DNA of 46,890 bases from an uncultured Clostridia bacterium (GCA_934457145.1 CAKSHP010000018.1:1-46890); one strand, 5' to 3'. Numbered from the stretch's first letter, positions 8,954-16,642 are shown. Program-made: numbers and translations. Notes: generated by a model from the sequence alone, not told the origin.

Positions 8954-10489
8954 TTAATATCCGACATTTTCTCCGCCAAAGCGCGCTAAAAGCTCGCCAA
9001 AATAATAGTCTCCGTAAATCAAGCAAACGTCAATATTTTTGTTTCCGGGCTTGTGTCCTGTTGCATGATAAAGTATGCCGCTTGAGTTTTCATCGTTTCT
9101 TGAGCTGTAGTTTTTATAAAGGCTTTCAAAAATATAGTATGCCGCATCTTTGTAAAACGTCTCGCCCGTTGCCTGATATATATTATAAAATCCGCATGCC
9201 GCAATCGACGCTGCCGAAGAATCCATCGGTTCTTTTGTATTATTTTGATAAATAAAATCCCAGCGCGGTATCAAATCGTCTTCGCTTCTTAAAATGTATG
9301 TGTCGCAAAGCTCCTTTGCGCTGTTTAAAAAGCTTATATCTCCTGTTGCGTCATATGCCTGCGACATTCCGAGAATTATCCATGCAGTGCCGCGCGCCCA
9401 GCATGAATCGTCGGCTGCGCCCTGGTGCGTTCTTTCAACTCCGCCTGTTCCCTCGTCATTAAACACAAACGTATGCGAAATTGTTGCGTCTTTTCTCATT
9501 ATAAACTTCTGCGTAAGACGCGCATGATTAACCGCCGCGTCTTTATATTTTGAATCTCCCGTTATTTCGCTTGCCGCAAACATAACCGGCAGATTACACA
9601 TAGTGTCTGCTATCATTCTTGTATCATTGTCGCTTTTTTTGCCGTCGGTGCGTTGTTTTAAAGAGCCCCAGGCCTGAATATATCCGCCGTTTTGCTTAAC
9701 TCTTTTTAAAAGCGCATCCGCCGCCTTAACTGTCATCTGCGCCGCATTTTCATCTTTGTTTTTTAAATACTCCTGATATGATGAAAGATATATCGTAAAG
9801 CCGATATCGTGGGTAAACGTCTGATCGTTTTTATTTACGGCGTCTTCAAGCTCTTTTCTTGTGTTTTCCACAGTATCTTTATAAATCTGATTATCCGACC
9901 AGTTTTCGCATCTGTAGTTTAATCCGCTGTAAAATCCGCCAACCCAACCCGGCTCGTTTTTCGGTTCATACACTCCGTAAACCGAACCTTCCGGAAAGCT
10001 ATATCCGCAGTGCTCGTCAATTTTTAATGTTTTTTCAAGCACCGTCTGTTTTGCTTTAGCTATAAGGCTTTCGTCTATCTCAGTCGGCGCACATTCTCTT
10101 TTTGTTATAATTGCGGTGTTTTTAACTGCGTTATACATATAGTCCAGCCCAAACGCCGCACACATTTTCTCTATGTCAACATAGCCGCTTGCATCGGGCG
10201 ATATGCCTTTGTTATTACCAAAATCTATGCCGAGTTTTCCTGTAAACATATCCGCTTTTGCAAAGCTTGTATCCTCTGCAATATAGCTGTCCGCTCCCGA
10301 AAAAGTTTCGTTATTATAATAATAGCTGTTTTCCCCTATAGGAATTATAATTCGGTTAACCTCGGGTTTATTTGCCAAAACACTCTCTTTTTCAACCACA
10401 TACTGTTCTTCTTGAAATTTCTGTTTGTCACATGATGTCAAAGCTATCGCCATGCACAGTGCTAACAATGCACAAACTATTTTTTTCAT
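8954..10489 (-). CDS. GH88 unsaturated glucuronyl hydrolase, lipoprotein
   Basis: 511 residues. A lipoprotein signal ends in LTSC with Cys20. Residues ~50-130 look like a degenerate stalk domain. Residues ~150-505 are the (alpha/alpha)6 barrel of GH88: HDIGF with Asp228 and IADTMCNLP with Asp295 match the two catalytic Asp regions of Bacillus unsaturated glucuronyl hydrolase, and THQGAADDSCWARGTAW (354-370) is a family signature. These enzymes remove the 4,5-unsaturated uronic acid that polysaccharide lyases leave at the non-reducing end. GGAGGGGG precedes the ATG. It is the first gene of a three-gene operon, and a heparinase-type lyase is encoded elsewhere in the window. Confidence 0.93.
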   Translation of the reverse strand: MKKIVCALLALCMAIALTSCDKQKFQEEQYVVEKESVLANKPEVNRIIIPIGENSYYYNNETFSGADSYIAEDTSFAKADMFTGKLGIDFGNNKGISPDASGYVDIEKMCAAFGLDYMYNAVKNTAIITKRECAPTEIDESLIAKAKQTVLEKTLKIDEHCGYSFPEGSVYGVYEPKNEPGWVGGFYSGLNYRCENWSDNQIYKDTVENTRKELEDAVNKNDQTFTHDIGFTIYLSSYQEYLKNKDENAAQMTVKAADALLKRVKQNGGYIQAWGSLKQRTDGKKSDNDTRMIADTMCNLPVMFAASEITGDSKYKDAAVNHARLTQKFIMRKDATISHTFVFNDEGTGGVERTHQGAADDSCWARGTAWIILGMSQAYDATGDISFLNSAKELCDTYILRSEDDLIPRWDFIYQNNTKEPMDSSAASIAACGFYNIYQATGETFYKDAAYYIFESLYKNYSSRNDENSSGILYHATGHKPGNKNIDVCLIYGDYYFGELLARFGGENVGY

Positions 10490-10529
10490 CTGCCGTGTCC
10501 CCCTCCGGATTTTCTGACTATCTTAGCAT

Positions 10530-10558
10530 ATTTTATCATATTTTTTTTAATTTGTCTA
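10530..10558 (-). promoter_or_regulatory. Promoter of the GH88 operon
   Basis: Read on the minus strand: TAGACA (10558-10553), 17-bp spacer, TAAAAT (10535-10530) with the extended -10 TG at 10538-10537. It lies about 40 bp upstream of the GH88 start. Confidence 0.65.
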
Positions 10559-10607
10559 CACATTGAAAAAATTTTTGCCTTTTTAAAATTTTTTAAAAAA
10601 TTCTTGG

Positions 10608-10617
10608 TAAACGTTTA
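10608..10617. promoter_or_regulatory. Palindrome TAAACGTTTA, possible LacI-type operator
   Basis: A perfect 10-bp palindrome with the central CG typical of LacI-family operators. It lies about 50 bp upstream of the GH88 promoter and just before the small hydrophobic ORF. No LacI regulator is encoded in the window, so the assignment is weak. Confidence 0.25.
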
Positions 10618-10697
10618 AGCGTATACTATGGTAGTAAATATTAACCGAGAAAACTCGATTTCAAGTAGTCAGAGCAGCGCCCCCGAAAGGAGCTCTT

Positions 10698-10751
10698 ATG
10701 AAGATTTTATTTAAGATTTTATTTTTAGTCTTGATTCTTTTCATTGTTTGA
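10698..10751 (+). CDS. 17-residue hydrophobic peptide, candidate type I toxin
   Basis: The peptide MKILFKILFLVLILFIV is one predicted membrane helix with two Lys near its N-terminus. A strong ribosome site AAAGGAG (10686-10692) sits 5 bp before the ATG. In size and composition it resembles type I toxins such as the 18-19-residue Ibs peptides of E. coli. Upstream at 10646-10657 is a CGAG-AAAA-CTCG hairpin, as seen in stable leaders. A convergent small RNA shares its terminator. The sense promoter is not clear: TTGGTA at 10604-10609 with weak -10 choices. The toxin role is inference. Confidence 0.6.
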   Translation: MKILFKILFLVLILFIV

Positions 10752-10766
10752 AATATAACGCAATGT

Positions 10767-10800
10767 AAAAAAGCCGCTCCAAAATAGGAACGGCTTTTTT
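10767..10800. terminator. Bidirectional terminator shared by peptide mRNA and antisense RNA
   Basis: AAAAAAGCCGCTCC (10767-10780), 6-nt loop, then GGAACGGCTTTTTT (10787-10800): a 14-bp stem with one mismatch and U-runs in both directions. Confidence 0.85.
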
Positions 10801-10854
10801 ACAACTCTAAATTGTATACAGAGAGCGTATCCTATGCCCGCAGGTTCCGCTCTT
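10767..10854 (-). ncRNA. Candidate antisense RNA antitoxin, about 88 nt
   Basis: Predicted from a near-ideal minus-strand promoter (TTGATA, 17 bp, TATAAT) and the terminator at 10800-10767. The transcript would start near 10854. Its first 34 nt can fold by AGAGCG/CGCTCT pairing. The template carries two direct repeats of the peptide leader: GCGTATCCTATG (10825-10836) against GCGTATACTATG (10619-10630), and GCCC...GCTCTT with identical 13-bp spacing (10836-10854 against 10679-10697). The RNA can therefore pair on both sides of the AAAGGAG ribosome site. This is the geometry of the par (Fst, RNA I/RNA II) locus of pAD1. No coding capacity was seen. Confidence 0.6.
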
Positions 10855-10860
10855 GACTAC

Positions 10861-10889
10861 ATTATAACATTAAAAGAGGGTGATATCAA
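10861..10889 (-). promoter_or_regulatory. Strong promoter of the antisense RNA
   Basis: Minus strand: TTGATA (10889-10884), 17-bp spacer, TATAAT (10866-10861). One of the best sigma-A promoters in the window, yet no protein gene follows on that strand before the terminator. Confidence 0.8.
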
Positions 10890-10902
10890 TAAGAAATTAT
10901 AA

Positions 10903-11001
10903 AAAAGTCCGCATGGGTATAAATATCAAAAAAAAACAGATTGCGACGAGAGAACAGGCGAAATATTAGGCGGCGGAAACTATTATATATTTGTGAGCTA
11001 A
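10903..11001 (+). pseudogene. Possible gene remnant, 32 codons without start
   Basis: A frame from just after a TAA at 10900 to a TAA at 10999 reads through protein-like text ending TGEILGGGNYYIFVS. No start codon or ribosome site fits. I do not recognise the family; it may be chance. Confidence 0.25.
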
Positions 11002-11108
11002 TCTTCTATAAAACTGTCAAGCATTTTGGTAACCTCTTCAAGCATGGTCTTTTCTTCCTTTAGGCAAACGCCGTTATTTTCTGACCATTTTATTACATTT
11101 CGCAAGCG
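10998..11108 (-). pseudogene. Possible C-terminal gene remnant next to the activase gene
   Basis: The minus-strand frame ending with TAG at 10998-11000 reads KEEKTMLEEVTKMLDSFIED at its end, with amphipathic, coding-like composition, but is closed by stops upstream of 11108. The only in-frame ATG (11045) leaves 15 residues, preceded by AAAGGAAG. It looks like the tail of a decayed gene, or a tiny ORF after the cassette. Family unknown. Confidence 0.3.
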
Positions 11109-11133
11109 TTATCAAGTGCCGAATTGTAACAAT

Positions 11134-11952
11134 TCAAAGTCCGAACAAAGTTTTAAGTTCCGACATTTTCTCTTTCGTCGGAACGGAAAATTTCTCGCAC
11201 TTTCTGCCAAGTTCCCGATACTTATGCTCACCCATGGCGTGGTACGGCAAAAGCTCGATTTTGCCGGGTGAAAAGCGAGATAAAAAGTCACGTATGCGCT
11301 TCATTTCGCCATCGTCGTTGACCGAGGGGATAACCGGTATGCGAACCCACACGTGAGCGTGAGCCTCAAAGAGCTTTGCAAGGTTACCGAGTATAAGTTC
11401 ATTCGGCACACCGGTAAATTTACGGTGCTTTTCACTGTCGTACATTTTCACGTCGTACAGGAAGAGATCGGTGTACGGAAGCACTCTTTCGAATTTCTCC
11501 CACAGGACGTCGCCTGCCGTATCAACAGCGGTATGTATACCGTTTTCACGGCATTTCTTAAGTATCTCCTCAAGAAACTCCGCCTGAAGCATACACTCTC
11601 CGCCGGAAAAGGTTACACCGCCGCCCGAATTTTCGTAGAAACTCATATCCTTTGCGACCTCATCATAAACCTCGTCTGCCGTATACTCTCTTCCGCAGAT
11701 TCGTTTTGCGTCGGAGAAGCACGCAAAATCCGCATCATCGGCGGTAATTTTCCGGCAACGTCCGCAGCCGGTACACTTTGACTCATCGAAAAGCATTTCG
11801 TGCGCCGCACTTTGACTCTCCGGGTTGTGACACCACACACACCGAAGATTGCACCCCTTTAGGAAAACCGTTGTCCGTATACCGGGACCGTCTTGAATTG
11901 AAAAACGCTGTATATTAAATATCGTCCCGGTCTTGCCTTTAAACGGTGTCAT
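11134..11952 (-). CDS. Glycyl-radical enzyme activase (radical SAM)
   Basis: 272 residues. FSIQDGPGIRTTVFLKGCNLRC opens the protein, with the radical-SAM motif CxxxCxxC at Cys34, Cys38, Cys41. An inserted ferredoxin-like segment carries Cys60, Cys63, Cys66, Cys78 and Cys86. GGGVTFSGGE is the SAM-binding glycine motif. Such enzymes use a [4Fe-4S] cluster and S-adenosylmethionine to place the radical on the partner's glycine. The ATG overlaps the stop of the glycyl-radical gene (ATGA), so the two are translationally coupled. It is the last gene of the cassette. Confidence 0.95.
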   Translation of the reverse strand: MTPFKGKTGTIFNIQRFSIQDGPGIRTTVFLKGCNLRCVWCHNPESQSAAHEMLFDESKCTGCGRCRKITADDADFACFSDAKRICGREYTADEVYDEVAKDMSFYENSGGGVTFSGGECMLQAEFLEEILKKCRENGIHTAVDTAGDVLWEKFERVLPYTDLFLYDVKMYDSEKHRKFTGVPNELILGNLAKLFEAHAHVWVRIPVIPSVNDDGEMKRIRDFLSRFSPGKIELLPYHAMGEHKYRELGRKCEKFSVPTKEKMSELKTLFGL

Positions 11953-14117
11953 AATTCTATCTCCGTTCTTGCTATAATATTATCCTGTAATCCCTTGGAC
12001 AGATTGTTAAAATAGTCGCTGTATCCTCCAACACGCACGATGAGATTACCATATTTTTCGGGATGTTTCTGTGCCTCTCTGAGTTCTTGACCCGACACAA
12101 CCGAAACAGACAGCTGTTGACCGCCATTTTGAAAATATGTCCTCACCAGCTTCACAAACGCATTCTCACCGGCATCGGTGGCAAACAGCGTTTTTGTAAA
12201 CTTAAGGTTCAACACATGACCGCTTTTTGCAAGTTTTTGCGGCTGACGCGCCACCGAGTTGAGAAGTGCCGTAGGACCATTTTTATCGTTACCCGGCACA
12301 GCACCTGCACTGTCCGCAAACAAATCAGAGTTTCTTCTCTTGCCATTCGGGAGAGCCCCAACACTGCCGCCGTAAATTGCCGCACGGTTAAATGTACTGC
12401 ACCCTCCCCCGTATATACCTCCTCGAAAGGTACGCTTAGTGCCGAGGTATGAGTAGAAATGTCCGACAACCATTGCACAAAGCTCATCAACCTCCGGGAC
12501 ATCGTTTCCAAACTTTGAAAACGACTTAAAATCGAAGAGCATTTCGTCGTATCCCTCGAAATCGCAATCGAGAGCCGCAACGACCTCAGAAAGAGTGTAC
12601 TTTTTACGCTTGTACACATACTCTCGAAGCGCCGCAAGAGAGTCCGCCGTGTCGGCTATACCCTCGGCGAGAATCTGCCCGTGACCGTAAATCGGACCGC
12701 CGTTTTTATAGTCGAGCCCCTTTTCCACGCATCCGCAGATCAGATTGGAGCGAAGCGGATTTGGTGCATATTCGGCATAAAATTTCTGGGCATAATTCGA
12801 CATTTCGACAACAATGTCAGTCATGTACTCAACCTCACGCTTATATGCCGCAAAGAGATCACCGAAAGTTTTAAAGTCCGTCGTATCTCCAACGTCAATT
12901 CCGAATTTTTCGTTTGAAAGCACACATTTTCCGTTGTGAAGGACAAATTCAAGGCACTTTGCAAGGCTAAGTTCACCGTCCTCAAGTCCCATGTGCGACT
13001 TTCCAAATATATCTATCTGATTGCACCCATTCATGCAATAGTTATGTGCATCAACAGGTGTTATGCCGAGATCCTCGAGTGCCGGGCATACACATTCATC
13101 GTTGTAGAGCGCCGGCATACCTATTCCTGTAGCTATAGTTTTCGCCGCCTCGGCAAGGAGTTTGTCCGGTGTTGCTGAACTTATACGCATTGTAATATTT
13201 GGCGTGTTGTACTTATATTTTCTCGCAATACGGAGAACGTCCTCCGTTATGACGTTAGAAAAATAACTGCCGTTCTCATCGCTTCCGCCTATGCAGAGAT
13301 TCCATGCGCGTATACTCTTGAAAAGTTGCCACAGACCCTCCATATACTCCGTTCTTTCCTTCTCGGTACAAAGTGTGCAGTAATCGTCCATTGTGTAGTC
13401 GAACCGACCGGGCGAATCCACACCGTCAAATATGAAAGCAAGCCAGAACATAAGACACGCTTCGCGGAAATTGCGCGGTTCGTTCTTCGGGACATTCTCA
13501 AACGCCTCTGCAATCTCTTTTTTACCCAAAGAATACGCCAATTTGCGAGCACGCTCACCGAGTATATCGAGTGCATCGAGAGACATTGAGAGAGCGTCAT
13601 AGAAAGTTTGCCTGCCGGGGTTTACTTTTCTTCCAAGATCCACCCTTGTGCGAAGTCCGGCAGTACCCATGTGCAGAAGCATATGGTAGTCCGGATTTCC
13701 GTGACCTATCCACGTTCCGCCCCAACAAACACATACTTTTTTGCCGTTTTCGCAGGGAAGGTCACCCTTAAGTTTGCGCCAAACATCAGGTATTACGGCT
13801 TCGAGTGCGGTACTCGTGTTGAGAGGAAGCATGTAATCCATGACACTGCGTATTTCGTCCGCAATCTCGGGATTTTCCGCCATGCTTTTTTCAAATCTGT
13901 CCTTACTTACCGATATACCCGTATTGCAGGCGTAAACCGCACCGAACGAGGGATTTCTCCGGTCTTTTATAGTTACATACAGACCGTTTCCGTCAATTTC
14001 AAGCGGAATGAAACGGGCATATTCTCGGAGTCCGTTTGCGATGCGGTATTCAATGTCATCGCAATCGGAGTTCATATAACCGTATGCAAACGGTTCAATC
14101 TCACGAAGTGTTTTCAT
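11949..14117 (-). CDS. Glycyl-radical enzyme of unknown substrate, Cys-Asn-Gln active site
   Basis: 722 residues, a little shorter than most of the family (about 780-850). The glycyl-radical loop RVGGYSDYF carries Gly698. The active-site region reads DAHNYCMNGCNQIDI with Cys365 as the thiyl residue. In glycerol, choline, hydroxyproline, isethionate and arylacetate enzymes the motif is GCVE, so here Gln367 replaces the catalytic Glu. The flanking landmarks are intact: ITMRISSATP before it, GGPIYGHGQILAEGIADTADSL after it, and NGPTALLNSVA near the end. AAAGGAG precedes the ATG. Upstream is an SDR dehydrogenase, downstream the activase. The enzyme is oxygen-sensitive and cytoplasmic. A dehydratase, lyase or decarboxylase role is possible; I cannot assign the substrate. 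Confidence 0.93.
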   Translation of the reverse strand: MKTLREIEPFAYGYMNSDCDDIEYRIANGLREYARFIPLEIDGNGLYVTIKDRRNPSFGAVYACNTGISVSKDRFEKSMAENPEIADEIRSVMDYMLPLNTSTALEAVIPDVWRKLKGDLPCENGKKVCVCWGGTWIGHGNPDYHMLLHMGTAGLRTRVDLGRKVNPGRQTFYDALSMSLDALDILGERARKLAYSLGKKEIAEAFENVPKNEPRNFREACLMFWLAFIFDGVDSPGRFDYTMDDYCTLCTEKERTEYMEGLWQLFKSIRAWNLCIGGSDENGSYFSNVITEDVLRIARKYKYNTPNITMRISSATPDKLLAEAAKTIATGIGMPALYNDECVCPALEDLGITPVDAHNYCMNGCNQIDIFGKSHMGLEDGELSLAKCLEFVLHNGKCVLSNEKFGIDVGDTTDFKTFGDLFAAYKREVEYMTDIVVEMSNYAQKFYAEYAPNPLRSNLICGCVEKGLDYKNGGPIYGHGQILAEGIADTADSLAALREYVYKRKKYTLSEVVAALDCDFEGYDEMLFDFKSFSKFGNDVPEVDELCAMVVGHFYSYLGTKRTFRGGIYGGGCSTFNRAAIYGGSVGALPNGKRRNSDLFADSAGAVPGNDKNGPTALLNSVARQPQKLAKSGHVLNLKFTKTLFATDAGENAFVKLVRTYFQNGGQQLSVSVVSGQELREAQKHPEKYGNLIVRVGGYSDYFNNLSKGLQDNIIARTEIEL

Positions 14118-14153
14118 GCTTATCAGATCTCCTTTGCAGAACTATCGCCCATA

Positions 14154-14855
14154 TCAAAGAGGCTGGACATCCTGTGATATTCCCCAAACCGTAATTTCCT
14201 CAATTACGACCTCCTTTGGCTGAGAAGCGCAATACCACACGGCGTTTGCAATATCTTCCGCACGGAGAGACTCGACTACCTCGCCGATCCCCGAACCTCT
14301 CTGAAATCCGGTACTTGCCTGTCCCGGCATGATACAGGAAACCCTTATTCCGTACGGTCTCAGCTCGGCATAAAGTCCCTTTGAAAAGCTGAGAAGCCCC
14401 GCCTTTGCACATCCGTAAACCGTCCACGACGCCCACTGATGGCGAGCGCAAATCGAGGAAATATTGATTATCACACCATCTTTTCGGTCCATCATTACCG
14501 GTGCAAAAACCTTTGAACCGTAAATAGAGCTTGTGAGATTGAGTGCTATTATCGCATCGATATTTTTCTTTGTCTGATCGACCGTTTTGACAATACTGAT
14601 TCCTGCTCCGGCATTATTAACGAGAACGTCGAGGTGTCCGTAATCTCTCACGACCTCTTCTTTCAACTTTACCCAGCCGTCAAAATCGGTGACATCAAGG
14701 GTATAGCCCTTATCAAATCCAAATTCTTTAATGCACTTTTCGACCTTTTCGGGGTTTCTTGATGCAATGAGTGTAATATATCCATTTCTCTTGAATACCT
14801 TTGCGGTTTCAAGCCCATATCCGCTGGTTGCTCCTGTAATAAGTACTGTTTTCAT
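14154..14855 (-). CDS. Short-chain dehydrogenase/reductase, YdfG-like
   Basis: 233 residues with a Rossmann start TGATSGYG (7-14), the NNAGAG motif (80-85), and the catalytic set Ser133/134, Tyr147, Lys151 (YGCAK). The C-terminal stretch around EDIANAVWYCASQP resembles YdfG-type 3-hydroxy acid dehydrogenases, which act on serine, allo-threonine or 3-hydroxypropionate with NADP. AGGAGG lies before the ATG. It is 36 bp upstream of the glycyl-radical gene. A likely role is to make or use the hydroxy/keto group of the glycyl-radical enzyme's substrate or product (inference). Confidence 0.9.
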   Translation of the reverse strand: MKTVLITGATSGYGLETAKVFKRNGYITLIASRNPEKVEKCIKEFGFDKGYTLDVTDFDGWVKLKEEVVRDYGHLDVLVNNAGAGISIVKTVDQTKKNIDAIIALNLTSSIYGSKVFAPVMMDRKDGVIINISSICARHQWASWTVYGCAKAGLLSFSKGLYAELRPYGIRVSCIMPGQASTGFQRGSGIGEVVESLRAEDIANAVWYCASQPKEVVIEEITVWGISQDVQPL

Positions 14856-14877
14856 TATAATTCCTCCTGTTTACTTC

Positions 14878-15861
14878 TTACTTTGAAAAATATTTTTCGG
14901 TGGGGTAACTTATCTCGTAACTGTTTGAGTTTACTATATCCGTGAATCTTACGATTGCACCGTTACCATAACAGCCGTAAACATAGATCGAATCGTCCGT
15001 GTCACAGCTTATTCCCTGAATATACCCTGTGATGCCAAGCTTTTCGAAGCCCTCTCTTGCACACGGCGTATTAACAACCTCATCGGTTACGGTGTCGATG
15101 ACCGATATGGAATCGTCGCCGTCGTTAGAGGCTATAACGTACCTCTCGTCGCATGTCATGGTAAGTCCGCAGCTTCCGACTCCCGTCGGGATAAGCTTCA
15201 GAATCTCACGCTTTTCTATATCAATTACGGCAACATAGGCACGGTTTTCCTTTCCCCTGTGGCAAGCTGTATACGCCCTTTTCTTGTCGTGTGAAAGAAC
15301 GAGATCGTCGCTTCCGGAAAGTCTTTCGTCATAATCAATGAATATCGACGGTTCAAAGTTATTTGCAGCATCAAGCAGATACAACTTTGCGGAGCGCCAT
15401 CCGGCGCAGAGATAAAATCTGTCTTTATCTATAAAATTACCCTTACCGCCGATTTCGGAACGGAATTTTCTCTCTGGCAACACCTGAGTTCTAAAAGCAA
15501 CACGGATTTTTTCCATGTCATTTATGTTTTCTATTACCTGCACTCCGCCCTCGAGGTCGTGTACAATCAGCGTGTTTCCGTCGGGAAGAACATTTGTGGC
15601 GTAAATTTTTCCGGTATCGACTATTTTTTCAACCTCAAGGCTCTCTATTCCTATGCAATAAAGACCCTCGAAGCAGGCAATATAAAGATATCTTCCGTCG
15701 CCGGAAACCGCATGGCAATCGGGATTTGTGCCGACCTTTATCTCTTTTACAAAGTCAAGTGTCTTTTTGTCATAGACGCAGATGCTTCCATCACCGTGTG
15801 TAAATTCATACGGTTCCGGAGAGCCGTACATTCTGTTTGGTCTGAGTGGTTCATAGTGCAT
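14878..15861 (-). CDS. Cytoplasmic seven-bladed beta-propeller (YncE/lactonase-like)
   Basis: 327 residues from the ATG at 15859-15861, chosen because GGGAGG lies 7 bp before it; a longer frame would start inside the regulator gene. Repeated units of the type V-IDxxxxEIxKxIPTG followed by GxxxTxDxRYVIASNDGDDSISVIDT mark YncE-like propeller blades. No signal peptide is present, unlike many YncE proteins. Family members are often annotated as 6-phosphogluconolactonase-like or as surface-layer repeats. Between the regulator and the SDR it may be a lactonase or a binding protein for the cassette's metabolite. Function unproven. Confidence 0.75.
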   Translation of the reverse strand: MHYEPLRPNRMYGSPEPYEFTHGDGSICVYDKKTLDFVKEIKVGTNPDCHAVSGDGRYLYIACFEGLYCIGIESLEVEKIVDTGKIYATNVLPDGNTLIVHDLEGGVQVIENINDMEKIRVAFRTQVLPERKFRSEIGGKGNFIDKDRFYLCAGWRSAKLYLLDAANNFEPSIFIDYDERLSGSDDLVLSHDKKRAYTACHRGKENRAYVAVIDIEKREILKLIPTGVGSCGLTMTCDERYVIASNDGDDSISVIDTVTDEVVNTPCAREGFEKLGITGYIQGISCDTDDSIYVYGCYGNGAIVRFTDIVNSNSYEISYPTEKYFSK

Positions 15862-15877
15862 TGTTTTTCCTCCCTTA

Positions 15878-16642
15878 TTATATATCATATCCGAGTCCGT
15901 ACGAAATTTCCTCGGCAGCTTTTTTTACAAGCGGTACAACATTTTCTTCAAGTTCTTTCGAGAAGCGGTAGACCGGAAACATAACGTCGATGCCGGCAAC
16001 GCATTTTCCCTCCCCGTCAAACACCGGTGCGCCTATGCAACGAAGTCCGTTCATATATTCCTCGCGATCATAAGCAATTCCGTTTTTACGGATATCGGCA
16101 AGCTCATCTCGGAGCTTAACCGGATCGGAAATTGTATTCTGTGTGAGTGAGTCGAGAGGTGCGCTGAGAAATTTTTCTAGTTCATCCTCTTCCGCAAACG
16201 CAAGAATCGCCTTTCCCGCCGCTGAGCAGTGCGGCAGAATCAACGAACAGGTTTCTGCATGGATACGTATGGGGTTTGTCGTTTCTGACTGAAGCTGAAT
16301 CACTGCGCGGTCGTCGTGTATTATAATGAGCTGAGAAGTTTCTCCGGTTTTGAGGGTAAGGCAGTCGAGAACAGGTTTTGCAACATTGTTCAGCGTCATA
16401 TGACGTTCCGCCGCTTTCCCGATAAAGTAGAATTTACTGCCGAGAACATAGTGACCGCTTTTCAAATCGTTTACCAGATATCCGTTATCGCGCAGAACGG
16501 AACAGATCCTGTACACCGAGTTAACGGGACTTTCCGTGAGCCTTGCTATTTCATTTATCGAATATCCGATATCTTCTTTTGCGAGAAGCTCAATGATCGC
16601 AAGCATCTTTTCGACTGCCGGAGCCGAGTATTTGTTTTCCAT
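15878..16642 (-). CDS. IclR-family transcriptional regulator
   Basis: 254 residues from the ATG at 16640-16642, selected by TTGGAGG 7 bp upstream. The N-terminal winged helix (~7-70) contains YSINEIARLTESPVNSVYRI. The C-terminal effector domain has the family pattern ILPHCSAAGKAILA, EYMNGLRCIGAPVFDGEGKCVAGIDV. IclR proteins bind small acids and control catabolic operons. It is the first gene of the glycyl-radical cassette, followed after 16 bp by the propeller gene. Its promoter is overlapped by a 33-bp inverted repeat, so it very likely represses its own operon until the substrate appears. Confidence 0.95.
   Translation of the reverse strand: MENKYSAPAVEKMLAIIELLAKEDIGYSINEIARLTESPVNSVYRICSVLRDNGYLVNDLKSGHYVLGSKFYFIGKAAERHMTLNNVAKPVLDCLTLKTGETSQLIIIHDDRAVIQLQSETTNPIRIHAETCSLILPHCSAAGKAILAFAEEDELEKFLSAPLDSLTQNTISDPVKLRDELADIRKNGIAYDREEYMNGLRCIGAPVFDGEGKCVAGIDVMFPVYRFSKELEENVVPLVKKAAEEISYGLGYDI

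Larger units (their letters stand above)
10490..11133. other. Intergenic region, 644 bp, with a candidate toxin-antitoxin locus and gene remnants
   Basis: Between the GH88 operon and the glycyl-radical activase. It contains the GH88 promoter, a 17-codon hydrophobic ORF, a shared terminator, a convergent small-RNA promoter and two short reading-frame remnants, each listed separately. Confidence 0.7.

Noticed and set aside
12729..12740. GCVE string (residues 462-465) of the glycyl-radical enzyme as the active site
   Set aside because: It lies about 97 residues after Cys365, exactly where the family's second conserved block (CxExGxDxxxGG) is expected; the active-site block with ITMRISSATP before it is at Cys365.
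11134..16642. Recent horizontal transfer of the glycyl-radical cassette on base composition
   Set aside because: A hand count at 13561-13620 gives 50% G+C, but the neighbouring core genes have stretches just as GC-rich, so composition alone is not evidence.
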